This document shows, in pieces, positions 1-5,948 of a DNA stretch of 6,797 nt (the first letter of the stretch is position 1; each line of letters opens with the position of its first letter). The position numbers and the translations under genes were made by a program. Origin of the DNA: Victivallales bacterium. GTDB lineage: Bacteria; Verrucomicrobiota; Lentisphaeria; Oligosphaerales; Oligosphaeraceae. Where the stretch lies: positions 1 through 6,797 of the forward strand of contig JAFYIW010000332.1 in assembly GCA_017538465.1 (NCBI GenBank), in the 5' to 3' direction. The notes under the pieces are model-generated. The model saw only the letters and a list, made by a program, of their open reading frames with translations. It had not been told where the DNA came from and did no database searches.

Positions 1-1
1 C

Positions 2-454
2 TTCGGCGTCGTGGAGTTTGACCAGAATCAGAAGGTGGTCTCCGTGGAAGAGAAACCCAAAATTCCCCAAAGCAACTACTGCATCACGGGGCTGTATTTC
101 TATCCTCAAGGCGTGGCGGAAAAGGCCAAACGGATTCGTCCGTCGGCGCGGGGGGAACTGGAGATTACCGACCTGAACCGACTCTATCTGCAGGAAGAAA
201 AATTGAAGGTACAGCTTCTGGGCCGGGGTTTCGCCTGGCTGGACACCGGAACCATGGACAGTCTCATGGAGGCCTCCTCCTTTATCCAGACAATCCAAAA
301 CCGTCAGGACATGGTGGTCTCCGCGCCGGAGGAAATCGCCTATCTGGAGAAGTGGATTACCAAAGAAGAGCTGGTTTCCTCCGCAAAACTCTACGGAAAG
401 TCTCCCTATGGTGAACACTTGATGCGTGTGGCTGAAGACAAGCTGGTTTACTGA
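2..454 (+). CDS. rmlA: Glucose-1-phosphate thymidylyltransferase, C-terminal half (5' end outside window)
   Basis: RmlA makes dTDP-glucose and pyrophosphate from glucose-1-phosphate and dTTP, the first step of cytoplasmic dTDP-L-rhamnose synthesis. About 150 of the usual ~290 residues are visible. The reading frame is open from base 2 with no start, so the gene is cut by the window edge and is not a short ORF beginning at the GTG at 11. Family motifs seen, numbered from the first visible residue, are EEKPK (16-20), the core strand GLYFY (30-34), ARGELEITDLN (49-59) and GRGFAWLDTGT (74-84). The last carries the aspartate that binds the catalytic metal in this family. The tail with SAPEEIAY is also typical of RmlA. 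The TGA is followed after one base by the rmlB ATG, so the two are almost certainly co-transcribed and translationally coupled. The identification is secure. Nothing can be said about the missing N-terminal nucleotide-binding loop. Confidence 0.95.
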   Translation, partial: FGVVEFDQNQKVVSVEEKPKIPQSNYCITGLYFYPQGVAEKAKRIRPSARGELEITDLNRLYLQEEKLKVQLLGRGFAWLDTGTMDSLMEASSFIQTIQNRQDMVVSAPEEIAYLEKWITKEELVSSAKLYGKSPYGEHLMRVAEDKLVY

Positions 455-455
455 C

Positions 456-1517
456 ATGAGCAAGAAAATCGTGGTCACAGGCGGCGCGGGATTCATCGGC
501 TCCGCGCTCATTCGCCATCTGGTCAAGAACCAGCTGGCCGAGGTCTATAATCTGGACAAGCTGACCTACGCAGGAAATCTTGAGAGTCTGAAGGAAATTG
601 AAGGCTCTCCGTGGTATCATTTCGCACAGCTGGATATCTGCGACCGCGAGGGCGTCGGCAAGCTGTTCGCCGAGTTCCAGCCGGACGCGATCATGCACTT
701 GGCGGCGGAGTCCCATGTGGACCGCTCCATTGACGATCCGCTGTGCTTCGTGAAGACCAATGTCCTGGGCACTGCGAATCTCCTGCAGTGCACCTTGGAA
801 TACTGGCGAAACTTGCCGGATGAACGAAAGGCCGCCTTCCGCTTCCAGCACATCTCGACCGACGAGGTCTATGGCTCGCTGGGCAAGGAGGGATTCTTCA
901 AGGAGACCACGCCCTATGATCCCAAATCGCCGTATTCGGCCAGCAAGGCCTCCAGCGACCATCTGGTGCGCGCCTGGGGGCACACCTTCGGGTTGCCAGT
1001 GCTCATCTCCAATTGCTCCAACAACTACGGGCCCTATCACTTCCCCGAAAAGCTGATTCCATTGGTGATTTTGAATGCTCTGGACGGGAAACCGCTGCCC
1101 ATCTATGGCAAAGGCGACAACGTCCGTGACTGGCTCTATGTGGAGGACCACGCCAAGGCGCTCTGGCTGATCAACCAGAAGGGCGTGCCGGGGGAGACCT
1201 ACAACATCGGCGGTCACAACGAGCGCACGAATCTCCAGGTCGTCCAGACCATCTGCCGGATTCTGGATGAGCTTCGTCCGAAGGACAACGGCAAATACGA
1301 AGAGCAGATCACTTTCGTCGCCGACCGTCCCGGCCATGACCAACGATATGCCATTGACGCCGAGAAGCTGCGCCACGACCTCGGGTGGCGGCCCGAGGAG
1401 AATTTCGACACCGGCATCCGCCGGACGGTGCAGTGGTATCTGGACAATGCCTGGTGGTGGAAACCCATCCGCGAGAAGAAATACTCTGGGCAGCGTCTGG
1501 GCAATGGAACGAAATAG
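456..1517 (+). CDS. rmlB: dTDP-glucose 4,6-dehydratase
   Basis: RmlB converts dTDP-glucose to dTDP-4-keto-6-deoxyglucose using tightly bound NAD+, the second step of the rhamnose pathway. It is an extended short-chain dehydrogenase. I chose the ATG at 456 (353 aa, starting MSKKIVVTGGAGFIGS). An upstream in-frame ATG at 426 would add ten residues lying inside rmlA and fits the family less well. From the chosen start, the NAD-binding GxxGxxG is at residues 9-15 and HLAAESHVDRS at 81-91. The catalytic Thr-Asp-Glu of STDEVYG is at 135-137 and the Tyr-x-x-x-Lys of YSASK at 160-164. NNYGPYHFPEKLIP lies near 189-202 and a tryptophan-rich tail (WWWKPI) near 333-338. Length and all key residues are normal. 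No clear Shine-Dalgarno lies upstream, so coupling to rmlA translation (1 base gap) is likely. Confidence 0.97.
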   Translation: MSKKIVVTGGAGFIGSALIRHLVKNQLAEVYNLDKLTYAGNLESLKEIEGSPWYHFAQLDICDREGVGKLFAEFQPDAIMHLAAESHVDRSIDDPLCFVKTNVLGTANLLQCTLEYWRNLPDERKAAFRFQHISTDEVYGSLGKEGFFKETTPYDPKSPYSASKASSDHLVRAWGHTFGLPVLISNCSNNYGPYHFPEKLIPLVILNALDGKPLPIYGKGDNVRDWLYVEDHAKALWLINQKGVPGETYNIGGHNERTNLQVVQTICRILDELRPKDNGKYEEQITFVADRPGHDQRYAIDAEKLRHDLGWRPEENFDTGIRRTVQWYLDNAWWWKPIREKKYSGQRLGNGTK

Positions 1518-1557
1518 GGGAAATCTTCATTTTTATAATCTCTGAATTCTTGACGCA

Positions 1558-2121
1558 ATGAATACCATTCCAACTGCAATTCCAGGAGTGCTTGTCATAG
1601 AGCCAAAGGTCTTTCATGATGCGCGCGGGTATTTTCTCGAAAGTTGGTGCAGGGCGCGCTACGAGGCAATCGGAGTCTCCTGCAATTTTGTGCAGGACAA
1701 CGAATCCAAATCGTCCTATGGTGTGCTGCGTGGTCTGCACTGGCAGACGGCACCCTATACTCAGGCCAAGTTGGTGCGGGTGATTTCAGGTGCCGTGCTG
1801 GATGTGGCGGTGGACATTCGACGAGGGTCGCCGACTTTTGGAAAGCATGTCGCGGTTGAGCTTTCCGATGCGAACAAACGCCAGGTTTTCATCCCGCGTG
1901 GCTTTGCCCATGGTTTTGCCGTGCTGAGCCGGGAGGCGGTCTTCGCCTACAAGTGCGATGCTCCATACGTGCCTCATGCCGAACGAGGAATTCGCCTTGA
2001 CGATCCCGCGCTGGCCATTGATTGGCACATTGCTCCGGAGGCCAGGATTCTGTCAGAGAAGGACCAGCATCATCCTTGGCTGTCAGAGATTGAACCATGG
2101 GAGGAGAAGGCGTGCGTATAG
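1558..2121 (+). CDS. rmlC: dTDP-4-dehydrorhamnose 3,5-epimerase
   Basis: RmlC epimerises C3 and C5 of dTDP-4-keto-6-deoxyglucose, the third step of dTDP-L-rhamnose synthesis. It is a cupin-fold, normally dimeric cytoplasmic enzyme that needs no cofactor. The 187 aa product has the family's usual length. Motifs seen are HDARGYFLE (20-28), FVQDNESKS (44-52), GVLRGLHWQ (55-63), FIPRGFAHGF (111-120) and LSEKD (165-169). By family knowledge His61 and Asp169 form the catalytic dyad, and Tyr131 lies where the active-site tyrosine is expected. The ATG at 1558 gives the normal N-terminus. It follows a 40-base AT-rich gap after rmlB with no convincing ribosome binding site. The last codons overlap the start of rmlD and carry that gene's Shine-Dalgarno, so the two are translationally coupled. 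Confidence 0.97.
   Translation: MNTIPTAIPGVLVIEPKVFHDARGYFLESWCRARYEAIGVSCNFVQDNESKSSYGVLRGLHWQTAPYTQAKLVRVISGAVLDVAVDIRRGSPTFGKHVAVELSDANKRQVFIPRGFAHGFAVLSREAVFAYKCDAPYVPHAERGIRLDDPALAIDWHIAPEARILSEKDQHHPWLSEIEPWEEKACV
2099..2106 (+). promoter_or_regulatory. Strong Shine-Dalgarno of rmlD, inside rmlC
   Basis: GGGAGGAG lies within the last codons of rmlC. The GGAGG core at 2100-2104 ends seven bases before the GTG at 2112, which is ideal spacing. The upstream in-frame ATG at 2097 overlaps this element and so cannot use it. The site therefore decides the rmlD start in favour of GTG 2112. Confidence 0.8.
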
Positions 2122-2966
2122 TCATCACCGGTGGAAAGGGAATGCTGGGGCGCACGCTTCGGCTGGTTCTCGCGGAGCATGAATTGCTCATAGCGGATCT
2201 GCCGGAGTGGGATATCATGGACGCCGCCGCGTTTCAGGCGAAATTGCAGGCAAGCCATGCGGATGTCGTTGTGCATTGCGCCGCGATGACGGCAGTGGAC
2301 AAGTGCGAGACCGAAGCGGATCTGGCCTATCGGCTCAATGCCGTGGGCTCCAGGATTGTCGCCATGGCCTGTCATCGGCTGGGCATTCGCCTCGTCGCCA
2401 TCTCCACCGATTATGTCTTCGGCGGCGAACTGGATCGCCCATATCATGAGTTTGACGTGGCGGGAGGCGCCCATACGGTCTATGGCGCAAGCAAATTTGC
2501 CGGCGAGGAGATGATCCGCACCCATTGTCCTGATCATCTGATCTGCCGCATCTCATGGCTCTATGGGCCAGGCGGACCCAGTTTTGTCCATGCCATGATG
2601 AATTTGGCGGATGGCACACGCCCCGTCTTGAAGGTCGTCGATGACCAGCACGGCAATCCCACCTCCACCTTTGCCGTGGCGCGGCATTTGAAGCTGCTGC
2701 TTGAGCGGCCGTGCTTGGCCGGCACTTTTCATCTGACCTGCGAGGGAGAGGCGACCTGGGCGGAATTTGCCCGAGAGATTTTTCGCCTGGCAGGAAAAAA
2801 ACAGGAGATTCAAGCTTGCACGACTGCCGATTTCCCACGTCCTGCCCCAAGACCTTTGAATTCGCGACTGGAAAAAAGAATGCTCAGACTCTGCGGATTG
2901 CCGCCAATGCCTGCCTGGCAGGAGGCGCTGGCGGAGTTTATGCAACGGGAATTCCCCTGCATATAG
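2112..2966 (+). CDS. rmlD: dTDP-4-dehydrorhamnose reductase
   Basis: RmlD reduces dTDP-4-keto-L-rhamnose with NAD(P)H to dTDP-L-rhamnose, the last step of the pathway. It is an extended short-chain dehydrogenase. I place the start at GTG 2112 (284 aa, reading M-R-I-V-I-T-G-G), which matches the family's usual N-terminus and has a well-placed GGAGG. The ATG at 2097 would add five residues (MGGEG) encoded by the ribosome binding site itself. From GTG, the cofactor loop TGGKGMLG is at 6-13, HCAAMTAVD at 55-63 and STDYVF at 98-103. The catalytic Tyr124 and Lys128 are in YGASK, DQHGNPT is at 178-184, and the RPLNSRL motif that is characteristic of RmlD is at 247-253. The gene overlaps the rmlC stop by ten bases. 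All catalytic residues are intact. The start is the only uncertain point. Confidence 0.95.
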   Translation: MRIVITGGKGMLGRTLRLVLAEHELLIADLPEWDIMDAAAFQAKLQASHADVVVHCAAMTAVDKCETEADLAYRLNAVGSRIVAMACHRLGIRLVAISTDYVFGGELDRPYHEFDVAGGAHTVYGASKFAGEEMIRTHCPDHLICRISWLYGPGGPSFVHAMMNLADGTRPVLKVVDDQHGNPTSTFAVARHLKLLLERPCLAGTFHLTCEGEATWAEFAREIFRLAGKKQEIQACTTADFPRPAPRPLNSRLEKRMLRLCGLPPMPAWQEALAEFMQREFPCI

Positions 2967-2986
2967 CGACCCCAATAGCAACAAAC

Positions 2987-2990
2987 AGGA
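2987..2990 (+). promoter_or_regulatory. Probable Shine-Dalgarno of the nucleotidyltransferase-kinase fusion gene
   Basis: AGGA lies nine bases before the ATG at 3000, in the 33-base gap after rmlD. The spacing is acceptable. It supports independent translation initiation of this last operon gene. No promoter is evident in the gap, so the gene is probably transcribed with rmlABCD. Confidence 0.5.
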
Positions 2991-2999
2991 ATTGACGCC

Positions 3000-4133
3000 A
3001 TGCCGAAAGTCTTCGTCTCAGGATGCTATGACATGCTCCACTCGGGACATGTGGCGTTCTTCGAGGAGGCCGCCACCTACGGCGACCTCTATGTGGGGAT
3101 TGGCTCGGACAAGACGATTTTCGAGCTGAAGAACCGCAAGACCATCAATCCCGAACAGGAACGCCTCTACATGGTCAAGGCACTCCGCTGCGTGAAGGAC
3201 GCCTGGATCAATTCCGGTTCCGGCATCATGGACTTCGCCAAAGAGGTCGAGGCACTCAAGCCAGATATCTTCTTCGTGAACACGGATGGCTTTACGCCCG
3301 CCAAACAGGAGTTCTGCGACAAACTAGGCATCAAGTTGGTGGTCAGCCAGCGCATTCCGCATGGGGGGCTTCCGGCGCGTTCCACCACGGCGTTGCGGCA
3401 GGAATGCACGATTCCCTACCGTGTCGAGCTGGGGGGCGGCTGGCTGGACCAGCCGTTTGTGAACAAACTCTGTCCAGGTCCTGTGCTGACGCTCTCGATT
3501 GAGCCGGAGACGGAATTCAACCACCGTTCCGGAATGGCGACCTCCTCGCATCAAAAGGCGGTCGAACTCTGGCATACGGCGATTCCCGAAGGCGACCGCG
3601 TGCAATTGGCACACACGCTCTTCTGCGTGGAGAACCCGCCGGGAACCGTCAATGTCTCCGGGGCTCAGGACCAGCTGGGCATTCTCCTGCCCGGCTTCAA
3701 CAAACTCAACTTTGACAACGGCTATTGGCCGGTCTCCATCGAATCGATGACCGACTCCGCGACGCTGGAATTCCTGGAAACGCATCTTTATCTGGTCGCT
3801 TTGCCGCTGCGGCGGGACGGCTATACGCCTTTCGCGAACCAGCAGGTCACGGCTGAAGGCGTGAAGCGTTTGGCATCTGCGACCGAGGCCATCTGGTCGG
3901 CGGTCAAGGCGAAGGATGTGAAGACGTGGGGCAGGGCGACCACGGCCTCGTTTGAAGCCCAGATTGCGATGTTCCCCGCGATGATGTCGCCAGAGATGGC
4001 CGAGACCGTCGAGCAATATCGTGATGTGGCATGGGGCTGGAAGGTCACCGGTGCGGGTGGCGGCGGTTATCTCGTGGTGGTATCCGAACGTCCCATTGAG
4101 AATGCACTTCGCATCCGCGCCTGCCGAAGCTGA
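3000..4133 (+). CDS. Fusion of HxGH nucleotidyltransferase and GHMP-kinase-like domain, probable bifunctional sugar-phosphate activating enzyme
   Basis: This 377 aa protein has two parts. Residues 1-133 are a nucleotidyltransferase of the cytidylyltransferase/HldE-C-terminal type. GCYDMLHSGH (8-17) contains the catalytic HxGH (His14, His17), and the domain closes near 120-133 with LPARSTTALR, where related enzymes have an ST-rich nucleotide-binding motif. Residues ~137-377 resemble GHMP kinases related to HddA. The opening strand is IPYRVELGGGWLDQP (138-152). A phosphate-loop-like SGMATSS follows at 177-183, then GAQDQLGILLPGFN (221-234) and the C-terminal glycine loop VTGAGGGGYLVVV (349-361). 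The kinase half is shorter than usual, with only ~40 residues between its first two motifs. I infer that one domain phosphorylates a sugar or sugar phosphate and the other transfers a nucleotide to it, giving an activated precursor for a cell-surface glycan. The substrate is unknown. It follows rmlD by 33 bases and ends the rhamnose operon. Domain calls are confident; bifunctionality is not proven. Confidence 0.82.
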   Translation: MPKVFVSGCYDMLHSGHVAFFEEAATYGDLYVGIGSDKTIFELKNRKTINPEQERLYMVKALRCVKDAWINSGSGIMDFAKEVEALKPDIFFVNTDGFTPAKQEFCDKLGIKLVVSQRIPHGGLPARSTTALRQECTIPYRVELGGGWLDQPFVNKLCPGPVLTLSIEPETEFNHRSGMATSSHQKAVELWHTAIPEGDRVQLAHTLFCVENPPGTVNVSGAQDQLGILLPGFNKLNFDNGYWPVSIESMTDSATLEFLETHLYLVALPLRRDGYTPFANQQVTAEGVKRLASATEAIWSAVKAKDVKTWGRATTASFEAQIAMFPAMMSPEMAETVEQYRDVAWGWKVTGAGGGGYLVVVSERPIENALRIRACRS

Positions 4134-4160
4134 ATTTCGACGGAATACATTGCCGACATC

Positions 4161-4195
4161 AAAAAGGCACCCTGATTGACGGGGCGCCTTTTTTT
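4161..4195 (+). terminator. Rho-independent terminator of the rml operon, potentially bidirectional
   Basis: The left arm AAAAAGGCACCC (4161-4172) pairs with GGGGCGCCTTTTT (4181-4193). One A-C mismatch and a terminal G-T wobble interrupt the stem, and the loop is seven to eight bases. A run of seven T follows the GC part on the + strand (4189-4195), 28 bases after the fusion gene stop. Because the left arm begins with five A, the - strand transcript also gives a hairpin followed by a short U run. The same element can therefore end the convergent nfo unit, whose last gene stops at 4222. Confidence 0.87.
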
Positions 4196-4221
4196 ATGCC
4201 GTGATATAGTGTCCTGAAGAG

Positions 4222-5058
4222 TTATTCTGCGGTTTCTTTCAGGCGGGCGATTTCCGCAGACCACTTCTCGGGTTCAGGAGTCTCCACGACCATCGGGAAG
4301 CCGTCTAGCCGTGGGTCAGCTGCAAGGCGTTCAAAGAGCGTCCAGCCGAGGTTCCCCTCGCCGAGCGGGGCATGACGGTCCAAGTGGGAGCCCAGGGCGG
4401 ATTTGGTGTCATTGAGGTGCATGCCACGAAGCCGCCCAAAGCCGATGCGGCTTTCAAACTCCTTCCAGAAGGCGTCGTAGCCTTCTGGCGAGGCCAGGTC
4501 AATGCCGGCGGCGTAGGCGTGACAGGTGTCGATGCAGACGGCGCAGCGGTCATCATGGACCAGTTCCAGAAGACGCTGGAGTTCCTCCAGGCTTTTGCCC
4601 GCGCAGTTGCCTTGTCCCGCCGTGTTTTCGATGACGGGAATGACGGCGGTGGTTTCGGACAGTGCCTGCCGGATGCACTCCGCAATGGCCTTGAGCGTGT
4701 CCTGAAGGCCGGCCCCCAGACCGCTGCCCGGGTGGAAATTCAGATAGTTCAGACCGAGTTTTTCCACGCGCTGGAGTTCGGCGACGAAGGCCCCCGTGGC
4801 GTTCTTGCGTTTCTCAGGATCGGGGTTGCCTAGATTGATAAGATAGGAGTCATGAGGCAGGACGCCTTCCGGCTGAATCCCTGCGGTGGCAAGATGCGCT
4901 TTGAACTCCTCCGCCTCGGCGTCCGTGATGGCCGGCGCTCGCCACTGGCGCTGGTTCTTGGTGAACATCGCAAAACCCGTCGCGGAGAGTTCTCTGGCGC
5001 GGTCGGCGGCCTGAAAGAGCCCCCCGGCGATGCTGACATGGGCACCGAAGTATTTCAT
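4222..5058 (-). CDS. nfo: Endonuclease IV (AP endonuclease)
   Basis: Nfo cuts DNA 5' to abasic sites and removes blocked 3' ends in base-excision repair. It is a TIM-barrel enzyme with a three-zinc centre acting on cytoplasmic DNA. The 278 aa product is close to the family's ~280-285. All nine residues expected as metal ligands from the E. coli enzyme are present: His69, His109, Glu144, Asp177, His180, His214, Asp227, His229 and Glu259. The surrounding blocks are NFHPG, IENTAG, IDTCHAYAAGIDL, HLNDTKS and HLDRHAPLGEGNLG. I chose the ATG at 5058 (MKYFGAHVSIAGG), which matches the family's N-terminus. The same frame stays open upstream to 5577, but that extension lies inside the dapF-like gene and has no family resemblance. 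The start is two bases after the upstream stop and has no Shine-Dalgarno, so translational coupling is likely. The terminator at 4161-4195 probably ends the transcript. Confidence 0.97.
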   Translation of the reverse strand: MKYFGAHVSIAGGLFQAADRARELSATGFAMFTKNQRQWRAPAITDAEAEEFKAHLATAGIQPEGVLPHDSYLINLGNPDPEKRKNATGAFVAELQRVEKLGLNYLNFHPGSGLGAGLQDTLKAIAECIRQALSETTAVIPVIENTAGQGNCAGKSLEELQRLLELVHDDRCAVCIDTCHAYAAGIDLASPEGYDAFWKEFESRIGFGRLRGMHLNDTKSALGSHLDRHAPLGEGNLGWTLFERLAADPRLDGFPMVVETPEPEKWSAEIARLKETAE

Positions 5059-5060
5059 GG

Positions 5061-5927
5061 CTAATCGTAGTAGTTTGCTTCGTAGATGAAATGCACAGGG
5101 CCGCACTGGGTGGCCGCGAAGTCTTCCGTGAGCTGGATGGTGAGGTCGCCGCCGGGCATCTGCACCGTTACGGGAGAATCGCACCAGCCCAATTTGACCG
5201 CGACGGCCGCGCAGGCGCAGGCGCTGGTGCCGGAGGCCAGCGTGTAGCCGGCGCCCCGCTCGTAGATTTCCGCTTGAATGGCATGGTGGTCCGCTGGCGC
5301 AATGAACTGTACATTGGTGCGGTGCGGGAAGCGCGGCTCGCATTCGATGGCCGGACCAAAATGACATGCCAATTCCTTGGAGACCCCCTGGGGACAGGGA
5401 ATGACGCAGTGGGGATTGCCGATGGTGACGGCACAATACTCCAGCTCCTCTCCGTGTATCACAAACTTCTCGCGGATGACCTCGCGATGCGGACCGACGA
5501 CGGGAATGAGCGCGCTGTCGAAGGAGAGCCTGCCCATCTCGGCGCGAATGGCGGTTTCGGGATTTTCCACGCGGCAACGGATGGGGCCGCCGAGAGTGGC
5601 CAGCGTGAAGTCCTCGTGGAGTGCTACTAGTCCGCAGTCATGAAGATATCGACAGAAGATGCGCACGCCATTGCCGCTCTTCTCCGCCTCGGAGCCATCG
5701 GGGTTCAGAATGCGGAAGGCGTAGCGCGCTTCAGGAATGCCCAATCGTTGAAAGAAGACCGAGTCAGGCGGGTAGGGACCATAAAGGATGCCATCGGAGC
5801 CAAGCCCGTAATGCGGGTCGCAGACACGTCGTACCAATGCCTCGTCAATTACCTCAGGAGTCGCCATCGGGGCTTGGGGAATGAGGTAGTCATTCCCAAG
5901 TCCATGGTATTTTCGGAAGTGAAGCAT
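5061..5927 (-). CDS. dapF: Diaminopimelate epimerase homologue with both catalytic cysteines replaced by serine
   Basis: The DapF fold interconverts L,L- and meso-diaminopimelate for lysine and peptidoglycan synthesis, using two cysteines as acid and base. The 288 aa product has the family framework. FRKYHGLGNDY (4-14), GLGSDG (41-46), NPDGS (75-79), GNPHCV (170-175), RTNVQF (203-208) and ERGAGYT (223-229) are all recognisable, and they include the substrate-contacting Asn and Glu-Arg residues. The two catalytic positions differ. The usual CGNG reads SGNG (Ser84) and the usual ACGTG reads ASGTS (Ser232). The codons are AGC and TCC, so this is not one ambiguous base. There is also an insertion of about ten residues between GLGSDG and NPDGS. 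The protein may be a divergent subfamily with altered or no epimerase activity, so the symbol marks homology only. It lies 21 bases after the TPR-like gene and 2 bases before nfo. No Shine-Dalgarno is seen before ATG 5927. Confidence 0.88.
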   Translation of the reverse strand: MLHFRKYHGLGNDYLIPQAPMATPEVIDEALVRRVCDPHYGLGSDGILYGPYPPDSVFFQRLGIPEARYAFRILNPDGSEAEKSGNGVRIFCRYLHDCGLVALHEDFTLATLGGPIRCRVENPETAIRAEMGRLSFDSALIPVVGPHREVIREKFVIHGEELEYCAVTIGNPHCVIPCPQGVSKELACHFGPAIECEPRFPHRTNVQFIAPADHHAIQAEIYERGAGYTLASGTSACACAAVAVKLGWCDSPVTVQMPGGDLTIQLTEDFAATQCGPVHFIYEANYYD

Positions 5928-5948
5928 TGGGGAAAAAGATTGATACGA

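Noticed and set aside
426..455. Upstream ATG for rmlB at 426
   Set aside because: It would add ten residues inside rmlA that do not match the conserved RmlB N-terminus. ATG 456 fits the family.
357..1376. 339-codon open frame on the - strand opposite rmlB
   Set aside because: It is antisense to a fully conserved rmlB, its translation resembles no family I know, and long antisense frames are common in GC-rich genes.
1534..1539. TATAAT in the 40-base gap before rmlC, a possible internal promoter -10 box
   Set aside because: No -35-like hexamer is present at 16-19 bases upstream. A single AT-rich hexamer in an AT-rich gap is not enough.
1546..1560. Similar TTGACGC sequence directly before the ATG of rmlC (1550-1556) and a near copy (ATTGACGCC) before the ATG at 3000
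   Set aside because: It touches the start codon, so it cannot act as a -35 for that gene. Two short copies are compatible with chance.
3324..4016. 230-codon open frame on the - strand opposite the fusion gene
   Set aside because: It is antisense to clear GHMP motifs, Arg-rich, and without recognisable domains.
4126..4139. Small inverted repeat around the stop of the fusion gene (CGAA...TTCG)
   Set aside because: The stem is too short and is not followed by a T run. The real terminator lies downstream.
5059..5577. N-terminal extension of the nfo reading frame to 5577
   Set aside because: The extension lies within the dapF-like gene in another frame, has low-complexity Arg/His-rich sequence, and the family N-terminus begins exactly at ATG 5058.
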